Shown here one piece after another: positions 6,356 to 15,079 of a stretch of 56,127 nt of DNA. The DNA lies in NCBI RefSeq assembly GCF_003129905.1, contig NZ_QFFM01000020.1, forward strand, positions 1 through 56,127, read 5' to 3'. This stretch comes from Bifidobacterium callitrichidarum. GTDB lineage: Bacteria; Actinomycetota; Actinomycetes; Actinomycetales; Bifidobacteriaceae. The notes beneath the pieces were generated by a model. That model did not search any database, was not told the origin of the DNA, and saw nothing but the letters and a program-made list of their open reading frames with translations. A program made the translations under genes and the position numbers. The first letter of the stretch is position 1; each line of letters opens with the position of its first letter.

Positions 6356-9274
6356 TCATTTGTAGCGGGAAACCTGGGAGGCGAGGGTCCAGCGGTCCCA
6401 GCCGGTAAAGTGGTCGGTCACTTCGGACTGGGGTTTGAGCTGGTAGCGGTCGGACGCGGTGGTCCCGTCATCGTCCCACGTGGAGTCCATGACCAGCCAT
6501 TGGCCGTCGATGTTCACGAAGTTCCAGGCATGACCGGCGCTGGACCCGCTCACATTGCCCGTCACCACGCGCGTGTCCAGCCCGGAGGCCTTGGCGAGCG
6601 CCTGATACGCATAAGCGTAGGCCATGCACACGCCCTTGCCGTTGACCACGCCGAACGAGCTCCACGCATCGGGATACTCCTTGCCGGAACCGGCGTTGTC
6701 GAACGAGCTGCCTCGACCGAAGCCGACGGCGGCATAGGCGTCGTAGTCGTAGGTGATATGCGCGGCGAGGAACTGGTCGATGGCGATGGCCTTGTCCCGG
6801 TCGCTGCCCTGGAACTGCCCGACAGCCGACTTGACGAACTGGTCAAGCTGCTGTTGACGGGACTGGTAGTCGTCCGCGTACTTGACCCACATCACCAGCT
6901 TGTCGCCCTTCTTGCGCACGGTGTATTGCACGGCGTCCGTGCTCACGCGCAGGTACGGGTTCTGGTAGATCACCTCGTCCATCACGTCCTCGGTGCTGGA
7001 CTGGTATTCGTCGGTGGCGTATTTGCTGATGTCGATGACCTGGTGGCCGTTGAGGATGTTGTTGGCCAGGTACTTGCCGTAGTCGTTCGAGGCGAACGTG
7101 AAGTACGGCGATTCCTTGGTGTCCGAGTCGATCTTCTTGTCGTCGTATCCGGTCCAGTCCACGTCGCCGCTGGCGGCCCGCTGTCGGTCGAGCAGGCCGC
7201 CGGCCTTCGGCAGCGATTGGAGGGCGGTCTGCGTCACCTGCGGGAACACGGCGTTGAGGTCGCCTTCGTACCATACGCTGCCGGTGTCGCTCAGGAGCGT
7301 TCCGGGCGCGCTGTACGTGAACTCCCAGCTGCCGTCGCTGCCGTCCTTCCGGTGCAGGTCACTGAATTCGCTCGGGACCGGTACGGTGGCGCCGTTGGCC
7401 ATCTGTACGAAGGTGTAGACGTAGGCCTCCATGTCCTGTTCGACGGTGTTGTCCTCGCCGAAGACGCCCCTGAGGTTGTACGACCATTGGTTTATCTGCG
7501 CCTGTCCGGCCACCCTGATGGGGATGGACGGCACCAAATCGTTGGCGTCCACGGCGTACCAGCGTCCTTCATGGCCGTCCGCGTCCACGGCGGTGACCAC
7601 GAAGTAGAGCCTTCCGGCCGAATCCGCATCCCATGACCCGCCGGCGCGCTGCAACAGGTCGGCGCAGTATTCGTCCGAATCCTGCTGGCATCGGTCGATG
7701 CTGTCCTGGCTTTCGACCATTAACGATTGGAACGCCTCGTTCTGCCCGATGACCGCCGGACCCACGATGTCCGAATCGCGTTCCTTCGGCTTGTCATAGT
7801 CCTTGGAGAGCAGTTGCGTGGTCTTGGAGGTGCCGAGCTTCTTGATGGCGCCGTGTTCCTCCGAGTAGAAGGAGTCCCCCGGCTGGCCCACCTGCGGGTA
7901 GATGATGTAGGTGTAGACGTTGTACGACTTCGCGCCGTCCACCTTGTTCCAGGAGATGTCCACGCCGCCGTTCTCGTTGACGACGGACTGGATGTTGCGC
8001 ACGACGGGCAGTCGTTCGATGTCCGTGTGTTCCTTGACACGGAAGAACTGGACGATGGGCTTGGCGAGCTTCTTGCCGTCCTCGCCGAGATATTGCACAT
8101 AGTAGTAGCCGTCCGAGGGCAGGAATCCGCGGTCCTTGCCGATGCTGTCGCCGTGCTGCATGTCCTCGGGGATGTCCATGCTGCCGTCGATATCGATGGT
8201 GCCGGTGCCTTCCTTGTCTCCGATGGGTGTGCCGGCGAAGGTGTATGTGGGAATGGGTACCGACAGCGAGGAGTCCTGGAAGACGCGGGCGCTTTCCTCC
8301 GCGGACAGTTCCGCGCCCTTGAGTTCGAAGCCCATGCCGTCGCCGGCCACCACTTTGGCCGGATTCTTCAGGATGATGCGGAATTTGTAGTACGTATCCA
8401 CGGCGATGGGGTCGCGCAGGTCGTACTGGTCAGCGGGCATGCCGGCGTAGGCCTGCTCCTTGGTGGGCAGGGTGGAGTCAGCCATGATGCCGTCCATGGC
8501 GCCGTCCGCCTTGAGCAGGAAGTAACTCACGGTGAACACCGAGGAGAAGACGAGGACGATTGCGGCGAGGATGGCGACGGGGATGAGCCAAGGCTTGCGT
8601 TTGGTGAGGCTGAGCGTGGGACCGCCGGGATATGCGGCGGCGTTGCCGCGTCTGTTCGATGTACGGTTTGCGCCGGCATGGGCTTTGTGAGAGGTTCGGT
8701 TCCGTCCGGCGGCGTTACCGGTGGAGAAAGACGCGGACGGATCCACGGGATATGGTGCCTGCCGCGGCATTGCAGGCTGGCCGGGCATGGGCTGCCATTG
8801 TTGCGGCGGCTGCTGGCCGGTGAGTGGCTGCTGGCCGGGGACCGGTTGCTGGGGATATTGATATTGCGGCCATGCGGCCGGTTGCTGCTGCGGGTATTGC
8901 GGTGGGTATTGGTATTGCGGACCGGGAGCCGACTGCGCGAATGGTTGTTGAGGCTGGGACTGTTGTGGAGCCCAAGCCGATGGCTGCTGCCGCTGAGGCG
9001 ATGGCGCCTGCTGCGCGGACCACGGTTGCGTCGGCTGCTGCGACGGGCAGGGTGCGCCCGTCATCGGCGGCTGTGGTTGCGGAGATTGCGGGGGCTGTTG
9101 GTGCGGGTACTGCCGAGGCTGCTGCACCGCCGTCCATTGCCGGGCTGGATTCGCCATGGGTCGGTTCGGCCCGCCCTGGCCGGTCGACTGGAATTGGTTC
9201 TGATTCGACTGGAATTGGTTCTGATTCGACTGGCTTTGGTTCTGGTTATGGCTGTCTTGCTGCGGATCCGCCAT
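6356..9274 (-). CDS. Membrane-anchored transglutaminase-like protein
   Basis: The 972-residue protein begins with about 200 residues rich in Gln and Pro, including tandem NQFQS units, then a single membrane segment (PWLIPVAILAAIVLVFSS, about residue 227) and a long extracellular part with a fibronectin-like stretch (DISWNKVDGAKSYNVY). The C-terminus is a transglutaminase/protease-like fold with Cys (about 880, in GKGVCMAYAYAY), His (about 914, in SAGHAWNFV) and Asp (about 929, in VMDSTWDDDG). Such proteins are probably cell-surface peptidases or cross-linking enzymes; the substrate is unknown. I start at the ATG at 9274, preceded by GGAAGGGGA, rather than at 9373. It lies downstream of dnaG on the same strand. 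Confidence 0.85.
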   Translation of the reverse strand: MADPQQDSHNQNQSQSNQNQFQSNQNQFQSTGQGGPNRPMANPARQWTAVQQPRQYPHQQPPQSPQPQPPMTGAPCPSQQPTQPWSAQQAPSPQRQQPSAWAPQQSQPQQPFAQSAPGPQYQYPPQYPQQQPAAWPQYQYPQQPVPGQQPLTGQQPPQQWQPMPGQPAMPRQAPYPVDPSASFSTGNAAGRNRTSHKAHAGANRTSNRRGNAAAYPGGPTLSLTKRKPWLIPVAILAAIVLVFSSVFTVSYFLLKADGAMDGIMADSTLPTKEQAYAGMPADQYDLRDPIAVDTYYKFRIILKNPAKVVAGDGMGFELKGAELSAEESARVFQDSSLSVPIPTYTFAGTPIGDKEGTGTIDIDGSMDIPEDMQHGDSIGKDRGFLPSDGYYYVQYLGEDGKKLAKPIVQFFRVKEHTDIERLPVVRNIQSVVNENGGVDISWNKVDGAKSYNVYTYIIYPQVGQPGDSFYSEEHGAIKKLGTSKTTQLLSKDYDKPKERDSDIVGPAVIGQNEAFQSLMVESQDSIDRCQQDSDEYCADLLQRAGGSWDADSAGRLYFVVTAVDADGHEGRWYAVDANDLVPSIPIRVAGQAQINQWSYNLRGVFGEDNTVEQDMEAYVYTFVQMANGATVPVPSEFSDLHRKDGSDGSWEFTYSAPGTLLSDTGSVWYEGDLNAVFPQVTQTALQSLPKAGGLLDRQRAASGDVDWTGYDDKKIDSDTKESPYFTFASNDYGKYLANNILNGHQVIDISKYATDEYQSSTEDVMDEVIYQNPYLRVSTDAVQYTVRKKGDKLVMWVKYADDYQSRQQQLDQFVKSAVGQFQGSDRDKAIAIDQFLAAHITYDYDAYAAVGFGRGSSFDNAGSGKEYPDAWSSFGVVNGKGVCMAYAYAYQALAKASGLDTRVVTGNVSGSSAGHAWNFVNIDGQWLVMDSTWDDDGTTASDRYQLKPQSEVTDHFTGWDRWTLASQVSRYK

Positions 9275-9437
9275 GGATTCCCCTTCCACCCGCCCGGGCC
9301 GGCTGCTTGCCGGTTCCGGGCACCCCATTGTTTGCGTTCCACTCCACTCCTGTGTTGGGCACGAGCTTAGCACTCGGATGTTGCCTTGTCAGGAGGGTGC
9401 TGTCACTTTCCCACGTTGACAAGATCAATCGGCGTTA

Positions 9438-9486
9438 TAGGCCTCCCCAGTTGGCCTACGCCGAAGGCCCCTCTCCTAGGGAGCCG
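9438..9486. repeat. Decayed intergenic hairpin repeat
   Basis: CCCCAGTTGGCCTACGCCGAAGG followed by CCCCTCTCCTAGGGAGCC is a degraded copy of the short double-hairpin element; the pairing is only partly kept. It lies between dnaG and the transglutaminase gene. Confidence 0.5.
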
Positions 9487-9497
9487 AGACCAACCTC

Positions 9498-11600
9498 CTA
9501 TCCGATGGTGTTGCCGTAGACCTGGGCTTGGAGGTCCTTACGGGCGGTCTCCATGCGGGCGATCTGGCCGAGGAGGGCGATTTTCTCCTCGCCGTCCGGC
9601 AATTGGGCCATGCGGCGCTTCGCCAGACCGATCTGGCGCATGAAGCCCATGTCCAGCAGGCGGGTGAGCAGCTCGGCGGCGTACCGCTGCTCCTCCTTGG
9701 TGGCCGGGCGCAGCTGCACGGCCGCCGCGCCTCCCGGCATGCCCTGCGCGTTCGGCTGGGGTGGCTGGGCGCCCGTGCCCTTGTCGTCGCCGGGCAAAGG
9801 CAACGGCATCACGGCCAGTTCGTTGATCACCTGGTTGAGCATCGGCCCGCCGGCCTTGGTGAGGTTGTGTATCCACAGGCCCTGCGGGGTGTCATCGGAC
9901 GGCAATCCCCCGGCCGCCGCGATGGCCTGGAACAACGTACGGAACACCGGGCTCATGAAATGGTCCAGCGTGAGCTGTCCGAACATGGTGCGGTCGATGG
10001 CGCGCGGCACCTGGATGAGCGTGGCCATGAACTGCTGTTCGGCGATGAATACGGCATCATCGATCTTGAAATACGCCTGTTCGGCGGCGTCACGGCGTTC
10101 CAGCGCCTTGCGCGCGGCCGGATTGGCGTATGGGTTGGCGCCCGGCTCCATGCGCAGCTCGTCCTCGCGGGCGAACCGGCGGCGCGAGGCGTAGGCGTCC
10201 TCATCCCTCACATGCAGCTGGCGACGCGCGGACATGACCTCGCGGCGCATCACTTCCAGATCCACGCCGATGCGGCCGGCGGCCTTGCGCGCATAGGCGT
10301 CCCACAGGGAACGGTCGCGGATCTGCGCCACCAGCGGAGCCACGGCCTTCATGGCACCCACCTGACCAGGCGTGTAGGTCAGGTCAAAACGGTTGATGGC
10401 CGCGTCGATCACGAAGTCATAGAGCGGCTTGGCCCGTGCGATAAGCGAGCGCACGGCCTCATTGCCCCGTTCGATCCTCAGGTCGCACGGGTCGAGGTTG
10501 TCGTCCGCCACGGCCACGAAGGTCTGCGAAAGGAACGCCGAATCGAGGCCGAAGGCGTGCAGGGCTGCCTTCTGGCCTGCCGCATCGCCATCGAACGTGA
10601 ACACGATGCGCGAGCTCAACGGCTGGTCCTTGACCTTGAGCGGTCCGACCAGCTGGACCGCGCCCAGCGAGTCGTCGGCGATGAGTCGACGCACGATCTT
10701 GGCGTGTTCGGCACCGAACGCCGTGCCGCAGGTGGCGATGGCCGTGTCGATGCCGGCCAGATGCATGGCCATCACGTCCGTGTATCCCTCGACGATGACC
10801 ACCTGGCGCTTCTTGACGATGGCGGACTTGGCCAGATCGATGCCGTAGAGCACCTGGGTCTTGCGGTAGAGCTGCGTGTCCGGCGTGTTGATGTACTTGG
10901 CGGCGATCTGGTCGTCCTCGTACAGCTTGCGCGCGCCGAAGCCGAGCGTGCGTCCGGTCGAATCGCGGATGGGCCAGGTCACACGGCCGCGGAAGTAGTC
11001 GTAGATGCCGCGCTGGCCCTGACGCGCGAGGCCGGCGTCCAGGATCTCCTTCTGCGTGAAGCCCTTGGAGGACAGGTGACGCACGAGGTTGTCCCAGCCT
11101 TGGGGCGCGTAGCCGCAGCCGAACCGCTCGCAGTCAGCCTGGGAGAAGTTGCGCCCGCCGAGGAGCTTGCGCGCGGGAAGGGCCTCCTTGGTGAGGATCT
11201 GCGAGACGAAGAAGCGCTGCGCCTCCTCGCAGGCCTCCAGCAGGCGGGTGCGTTTGGAACCGGTGCCGTCCGGCTGTCCGGGCGTCTTGCCGGAGTTCTC
11301 GTAATGCAGTTCGATGTGGTATTTGTCCGCGAGCAGTTCCACGGCCTCACGGAAGTCGATGTTCTCGGCTTGCTCCACGAATTTGAACACGTCGCCGCCC
11401 AGACCGCAGCCGAAGCAGTGCCAGACGCCGAGCGAGGGGCGCACGTTGAAGCTGCCGGTCTTCTCGTCATGGAAGGGGCACAGGCCCACGAACGTGCCGG
11501 TGCCCGAAGGCTTGAGCGTTACGGTCGCGGATACGATGTCATACAGGTCCGCGGCGGCGCGCACCTTCTCAACGTCTTCCTTCTTAATCATCCCGACCAT
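9498..11600 (-). CDS. dnaG: DNA primase
   Basis: DnaG makes RNA primers at the replication fork. The 700-residue protein has the N-terminal CHC2 zinc finger (CPFHDEKTGSF and HCFGCG, residues about 42-67), the catalytic TOPRIM domain (VVIVEGYTDVMAMH about residue 267 and FTFDGDAAGQKA further on) and a C-terminal helicase-binding region from about 490. Length is somewhat above the usual 600-650, with a Pro/Gln-containing stretch near residue 610. Start choice is uncertain: ATG at 11600 or a second ATG at 11591; neither has a strong ribosome binding site. It follows dgt, a pairing common in actinobacteria. Confidence 0.96.
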   Translation of the reverse strand: MVGMIKKEDVEKVRAAADLYDIVSATVTLKPSGTGTFVGLCPFHDEKTGSFNVRPSLGVWHCFGCGLGGDVFKFVEQAENIDFREAVELLADKYHIELHYENSGKTPGQPDGTGSKRTRLLEACEEAQRFFVSQILTKEALPARKLLGGRNFSQADCERFGCGYAPQGWDNLVRHLSSKGFTQKEILDAGLARQGQRGIYDYFRGRVTWPIRDSTGRTLGFGARKLYEDDQIAAKYINTPDTQLYRKTQVLYGIDLAKSAIVKKRQVVIVEGYTDVMAMHLAGIDTAIATCGTAFGAEHAKIVRRLIADDSLGAVQLVGPLKVKDQPLSSRIVFTFDGDAAGQKAALHAFGLDSAFLSQTFVAVADDNLDPCDLRIERGNEAVRSLIARAKPLYDFVIDAAINRFDLTYTPGQVGAMKAVAPLVAQIRDRSLWDAYARKAAGRIGVDLEVMRREVMSARRQLHVRDEDAYASRRRFAREDELRMEPGANPYANPAARKALERRDAAEQAYFKIDDAVFIAEQQFMATLIQVPRAIDRTMFGQLTLDHFMSPVFRTLFQAIAAAGGLPSDDTPQGLWIHNLTKAGGPMLNQVINELAVMPLPLPGDDKGTGAQPPQPNAQGMPGGAAAVQLRPATKEEQRYAAELLTRLLDMGFMRQIGLAKRRMAQLPDGEEKIALLGQIARMETARKDLQAQVYGNTIG

Positions 11601-11650
11601 AGTTCTCTAGAGTACCGCCTGGTTCGGGACACGGTAAAATTTTACCGACT

Positions 11651-11826
11651 CTTCTTCGGCTCCCTTTCCTGAGAGGCGCAGTTCACCTACAGGGACTCCC
11701 CTCAGTCTCGCTTCGCGAGCCAGCTCCCCTCAGAGAGGGGAGCCTTTGCGGCACAGCCGCTCACCTCGCCTACGGGAAGTTCACCGGGCCTTCCCTCTTC
11801 ACGACTCGCCCCTCAAGGAGGGAGCC
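11651..11826. repeat. Long modular hairpin repeat (copy E1) with an adjacent fragment
   Basis: 11695-11826 is a long element: a hairpin in the TCTCGC/GCGAGC position, CTCCCCT/AGGGGAG hairpin, a GCGGC ACA GCCGC hairpin, then CCTACG with GGGAAG/CTTCCC stem, ending in ...GGAGGGAGCC. The same module order is found at 51089-51219 and 54925-55051. A fragment (about 11651-11690) precedes it. The element ends 10 bases before the dgt stop codon. Confidence 0.75.
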
Positions 11827-11836
11827 GCGAAGTACA

Positions 11837-13123
11837 TCAGCACAAAATGGAGTGGAGGGCGAGGGCGGAGTTGTCGGTCAGGGTGGCGACCTGGTCGACG
11901 GCCACGCGCAGGCGTTCGTCGTCGTTGGTGGATTCGTACCAGTCGTCCAGGAACTGGTCCTCCAGCGCATCGGATGGCTTGGGCGATCCGGCCATGAGCA
12001 CGTCGATCAGGTCCTCCACGATCTTCAACTCCTGCTCGTGGAACGGCTCGCGTTCCTTCGGTGCCATCACGAAGTACACGGCGATGCCCTTCAGCGCTAC
12101 GATCTCGTATGAGGTCTCTTCCGGAATCACGATGTTCGCGGAATACCGGGTCAGCGGACCCGTACCGTAAGTATCGCGGGTGGCGGTCTCGACGGCCCAA
12201 CAGAACCGGCCGATGAGGTCGGAGGCGATGTTCTTCAGTTCCGCGAGCGCCCTGCGCGATCCGTTGAAATGCGACGGGAACAGCTGCTCGCGGCGCAGAC
12301 GGCGGTAGGCGCCGATCAGTCTGTCCGGATCCCATTGGGGACCGTACCAGGCGCGCGTGGCCTCGACGATGCGGTCCAGCATGCGCGAATCGGTGAGCAC
12401 TATCGGGTCGAACGCGCCGGTGGCGATGGAATCCTCAACGTCATGCACGGAGTAGGCGATGTCGTCCGAGAGGTCCATGATCTGGCATTCCATCGGCTTG
12501 GTGGCCGCGGGCGCTCCGGTCTTGAGCCAACGGAACACCGGCTCGTCGTCCGGGTAGACGCAGAATTTCTTGGAACGTTCGCCCTTGGGATGCTGATTCG
12601 CCTCGGCAAGCGTCCAAGGGTATTTGACGGCGGCGTCAAGGGCAGCACGGGTCAGGTTCACGCCGGCGGAGCGGCCGTCCGGGTGGAACACCTTGGGTTC
12701 CAGACGGGTCAGGATGCGCATGGTCTGCGCGTTGCCTTCGAATCCGCCGATATTGCGTGCGATGTTCGCAAGCGCGCGTTCCCCGTTGTGGCCGAACGGC
12801 GGATGGCCGAGGTCGTGGGCCAGGCAGGCGCAGTCGACCACGTCCGGGTCGCAGCCGAGCATCGTGCCGATCTGCCGGCCGATCTGGGCGACCTCCAGCG
12901 TGTGGGTGAGACGGGTGCGGGCGAAGTCATCGGTGCCGGCCACGAGGATCTGGCTTTTCGCGCCGAGCCTGCGCAGGGCCGAGGAGTGGATGAGCCGGGC
13001 CCGGTCGCGTTCGAAGGCGGTGCGGGATTTGGATTTCGGGGGTTCCGGGGCCCAGCGCTCCTCGTCGAAGGCGTTGTAGCCTTCGTCGCTCAGCACCGGC
13101 TCCCCGTCCCGCGTCGTTTCCAT
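11837..13123 (-). CDS. dgt: dGTPase-like HD-domain triphosphohydrolase
   Basis: The protein (428 residues) is a deoxynucleoside triphosphate triphosphohydrolase of the actinobacterial dGTPase-like type, which controls dNTP pools. The HD metal-binding residues are visible: His74 in RLTHTLEVAQIGR, His103-Asp104 in CLAHDLGHPPFGHNGE, with His107 and His112 nearby, and a distal Asp in MDLSDDIAYSVHDVED. Length is normal. GGAACC lies just before the ATG. It is upstream of dnaG in the same orientation and separated from it by a long repeat, so co-transcription is possible but may be interrupted. Confidence 0.92.
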   Translation of the reverse strand: METTRDGEPVLSDEGYNAFDEERWAPEPPKSKSRTAFERDRARLIHSSALRRLGAKSQILVAGTDDFARTRLTHTLEVAQIGRQIGTMLGCDPDVVDCACLAHDLGHPPFGHNGERALANIARNIGGFEGNAQTMRILTRLEPKVFHPDGRSAGVNLTRAALDAAVKYPWTLAEANQHPKGERSKKFCVYPDDEPVFRWLKTGAPAATKPMECQIMDLSDDIAYSVHDVEDSIATGAFDPIVLTDSRMLDRIVEATRAWYGPQWDPDRLIGAYRRLRREQLFPSHFNGSRRALAELKNIASDLIGRFCWAVETATRDTYGTGPLTRYSANIVIPEETSYEIVALKGIAVYFVMAPKEREPFHEQELKIVEDLIDVLMAGSPKPSDALEDQFLDDWYESTNDDERLRVAVDQVATLTDNSALALHSILC

Positions 13124-13242
13124 GGTTCCAGCATAAACAGATGCCCCGGCATTGCCGAACGGACGGGCGGCCAGGAACCGCGCCGCACGACGACGCCCCC
13201 GGTCGCGCGGCGAGGCGTCCGGGCAGCCCCATTGGCCCCGGC

Positions 13243-13359
13243 CGCGTTACTTCTTTCGAGATTCAGGCATACTTCGTGAAAAAGGAACGCTGAGATGCGG
13301 TCAGCGTTCCTTTTTCACGAAGTATGGGCGTATTACGAAAAAAGTAACGCGATACGCCC
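13243..13359. repeat. Nested palindrome between alr and dgt
   Basis: The centre is a perfect 26-bp inverted repeat (13268-13293 with 13301-13326). Outside it CGCGTTACTTCTTTCG (13243-13258) pairs with 13336-13351 with one mismatch, and GGGCGTAT/ATACGCCC forms another hairpin (about 13326-13359). All arms carry a variant of CGNGAAAAAGNAACGC, so the same short motif is present four times. It lies just after alr and could be its terminator, but is much larger than needed for that. Confidence 0.75.
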
Positions 13360-13411
13360 ATCAATCACGGCAGCGACACCACACCATCGCGGCAACGCCG
13401 CCATACCGCCC

Positions 13412-14770
13412 TTACAGCAGCGAGGCCGGGTCGAGCTTGGCCAGGTCTTCGGCGGGCAGCACCTCGGCGGCGTGCTCGTAGAGGCGCGGGATGCGGTTGC
13501 GCAGGCAGGTGAAGATCTCGTAGCTGATGGTTTCGGCGGCGCGGGCCCAGTCGTCGGCGGTCGGCTCGGCGTAGTCCTCGCCGCGGCCCGGACCGAACAG
13601 TTCGACCGTATCGCCTTCGTGCACGCCGAGTTCGGCGGCGGAGCCGTGCAGGTCCACGATGAACTGGTCCATGCACACGCGGCCGCACACGCGCAGCAGG
13701 CGCGGGCCGGCGTTGGTCATGATGCGCACCGGGCCGCCCTCCTTCTCCACGTGCTTGGCGCCCTCCATGTCGAAGCCGGAGGCGGAGCGGTGGATGCCGT
13801 CGGCGTAACCCAGCGGCACGATGGCGGTGGAGGTGTTGTCCGGCGTGAGGTACGTGCGGCCGTAGGAGATGCCATGGCCGGCCTCCACATCCTTGACCGT
13901 GCCGAGCTGGGCCTGCAGACGCATGGCCGGGGTCAGATGCCAGTCGCGCGGGGTGCCCATGGCCGGGTCCGGCTCGTAGCCGTACAGGCCGATGCCGGGG
14001 CGGGTGAGTTCGAAGTGGATCTCCGGGCGGTCCAGCGTGGCCGCGGTGTTGGCCAGGTGACGGATCTCCGGCGGGATGCCGGCGGCCTCCATGCGGCGCG
14101 TGAAGTCCTTGAACGTTTCGATCTGACGGTCGGTGGAGGCCACGAATTCGGGCACGTCGGGCGAATCGGCCACCGCGAGATGACTCCACTGGCCCACGAT
14201 GTGCAGCACGCCCTCCTTGGCGAGCGGCACCAGTTTGGCGAGGGCCGCGTCGAAGCCGGCCGGCGTGAAGCCGTTGCGTCCGAATCCGGAATCGACCTTG
14301 ACGTGTACGCGCGCGGTCTTGCCGAGTTTGCGGGCGGCGGCGGCCACGGCGTCGATGCCCGGCAGGGAGCCCACGGACACATCGATATCGGCGGCGATCA
14401 GCTCGTCGAACGGTACTCGGGTGCCGTTGTAGACCCAGGTCAGGATGTGGCAACGGTCGGGGCCGATGCCGAGCTTGCGCAGCAGCAGCGCCTCATGCGA
14501 CTGGGCGGTGCCGAGCCAGGTGGCGCCACCGGCGAGCGCGGCCAGGGCGGAGGGCAGCAGTCCGTGGCCGTAGGCGTCCGCCTTGACCACGCCCATCACC
14601 GCGGTGCCTGAGCCCGCGCCGCCCACCATGGAGACCAGGTGCGCCATGTTGTCCCGCATGGCTTTGAGGTCCACGATGGCCTGTGCGGGGTACTGCCGGA
14701 GGGCGGCCGCGTAATTGGCCTTGCCCTGCTCGGACGAGAATGCGATTTCGGGTGCTGCGTTCATGCTCAT
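13412..14770 (-). CDS. alr: Alanine racemase
   Basis: Alr interconverts L- and D-alanine for peptidoglycan. The PLP lysine is Lys63 in VVKADAYGHG, and the second catalytic residue is a Tyr near 302 in GHGISYGRTYL. The N-terminal TIM barrel and C-terminal beta domain are both present; at 452 residues it is longer than the common 370-390 because of an N-terminal extension and insertions. The ATG at 14770 is chosen over an upstream GTG at 14776; AGGTG lies close by, and an ATG at 14764 is also possible. The gene stands alone, divergent from the amino acid permease. Confidence 0.94.
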   Translation of the reverse strand: MSMNAAPEIAFSSEQGKANYAAALRQYPAQAIVDLKAMRDNMAHLVSMVGGAGSGTAVMGVVKADAYGHGLLPSALAALAGGATWLGTAQSHEALLLRKLGIGPDRCHILTWVYNGTRVPFDELIAADIDVSVGSLPGIDAVAAAARKLGKTARVHVKVDSGFGRNGFTPAGFDAALAKLVPLAKEGVLHIVGQWSHLAVADSPDVPEFVASTDRQIETFKDFTRRMEAAGIPPEIRHLANTAATLDRPEIHFELTRPGIGLYGYEPDPAMGTPRDWHLTPAMRLQAQLGTVKDVEAGHGISYGRTYLTPDNTSTAIVPLGYADGIHRSASGFDMEGAKHVEKEGGPVRIMTNAGPRLLRVCGRVCMDQFIVDLHGSAAELGVHEGDTVELFGPGRGEDYAEPTADDWARAAETISYEIFTCLRNRIPRLYEHAAEVLPAEDLAKLDPASLL

Positions 14771-15079
14771 AGGCACCTATTGTTGCGCGACAATGTGACG
14801 TGTCCGTGGAGACGCCCGCGGCATCCGCTCGCGGTCAGCCCCGAATCCAGCCAAAATCCAGCGGATATCAACGGAAAAGTAACCCAAACGTTACACATGG
14901 ACGCCCTGTATTACGGAATCGAAACGATGTTGTCCGCGCGTGCGGCGTAGACTGTCACAACTATACGGTTCACCGCATGATTATGCGCACCCGTTGTTGA
15001 TTCCCGGCGTTGAGGCGTGCCGGGATCCCGGAAATCCGTCCGGTTTAGCCCCATAACCCAAGTTCACGAGAGAAGAACT
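14771..15079. other. Divergent promoter region between alr and a permease
   Basis: About 310 bases without a gene. A small hairpin (CCCGGC/GCCGGG, 15003-15024) lies in the permease leader. I see no convincing riboswitch or clear operator. Promoters for both divergent genes must lie here, but no -35/-10 pair stands out. Confidence 0.5.

Noticed and set aside
7727..9370. A 547-codon plus-strand frame opposite the transglutaminase gene
   Set aside because: Repetitive Leu/Arg/Gly/Val translation that mirrors the Gln/Pro-rich region of the real gene. No ribosome binding site or family match.
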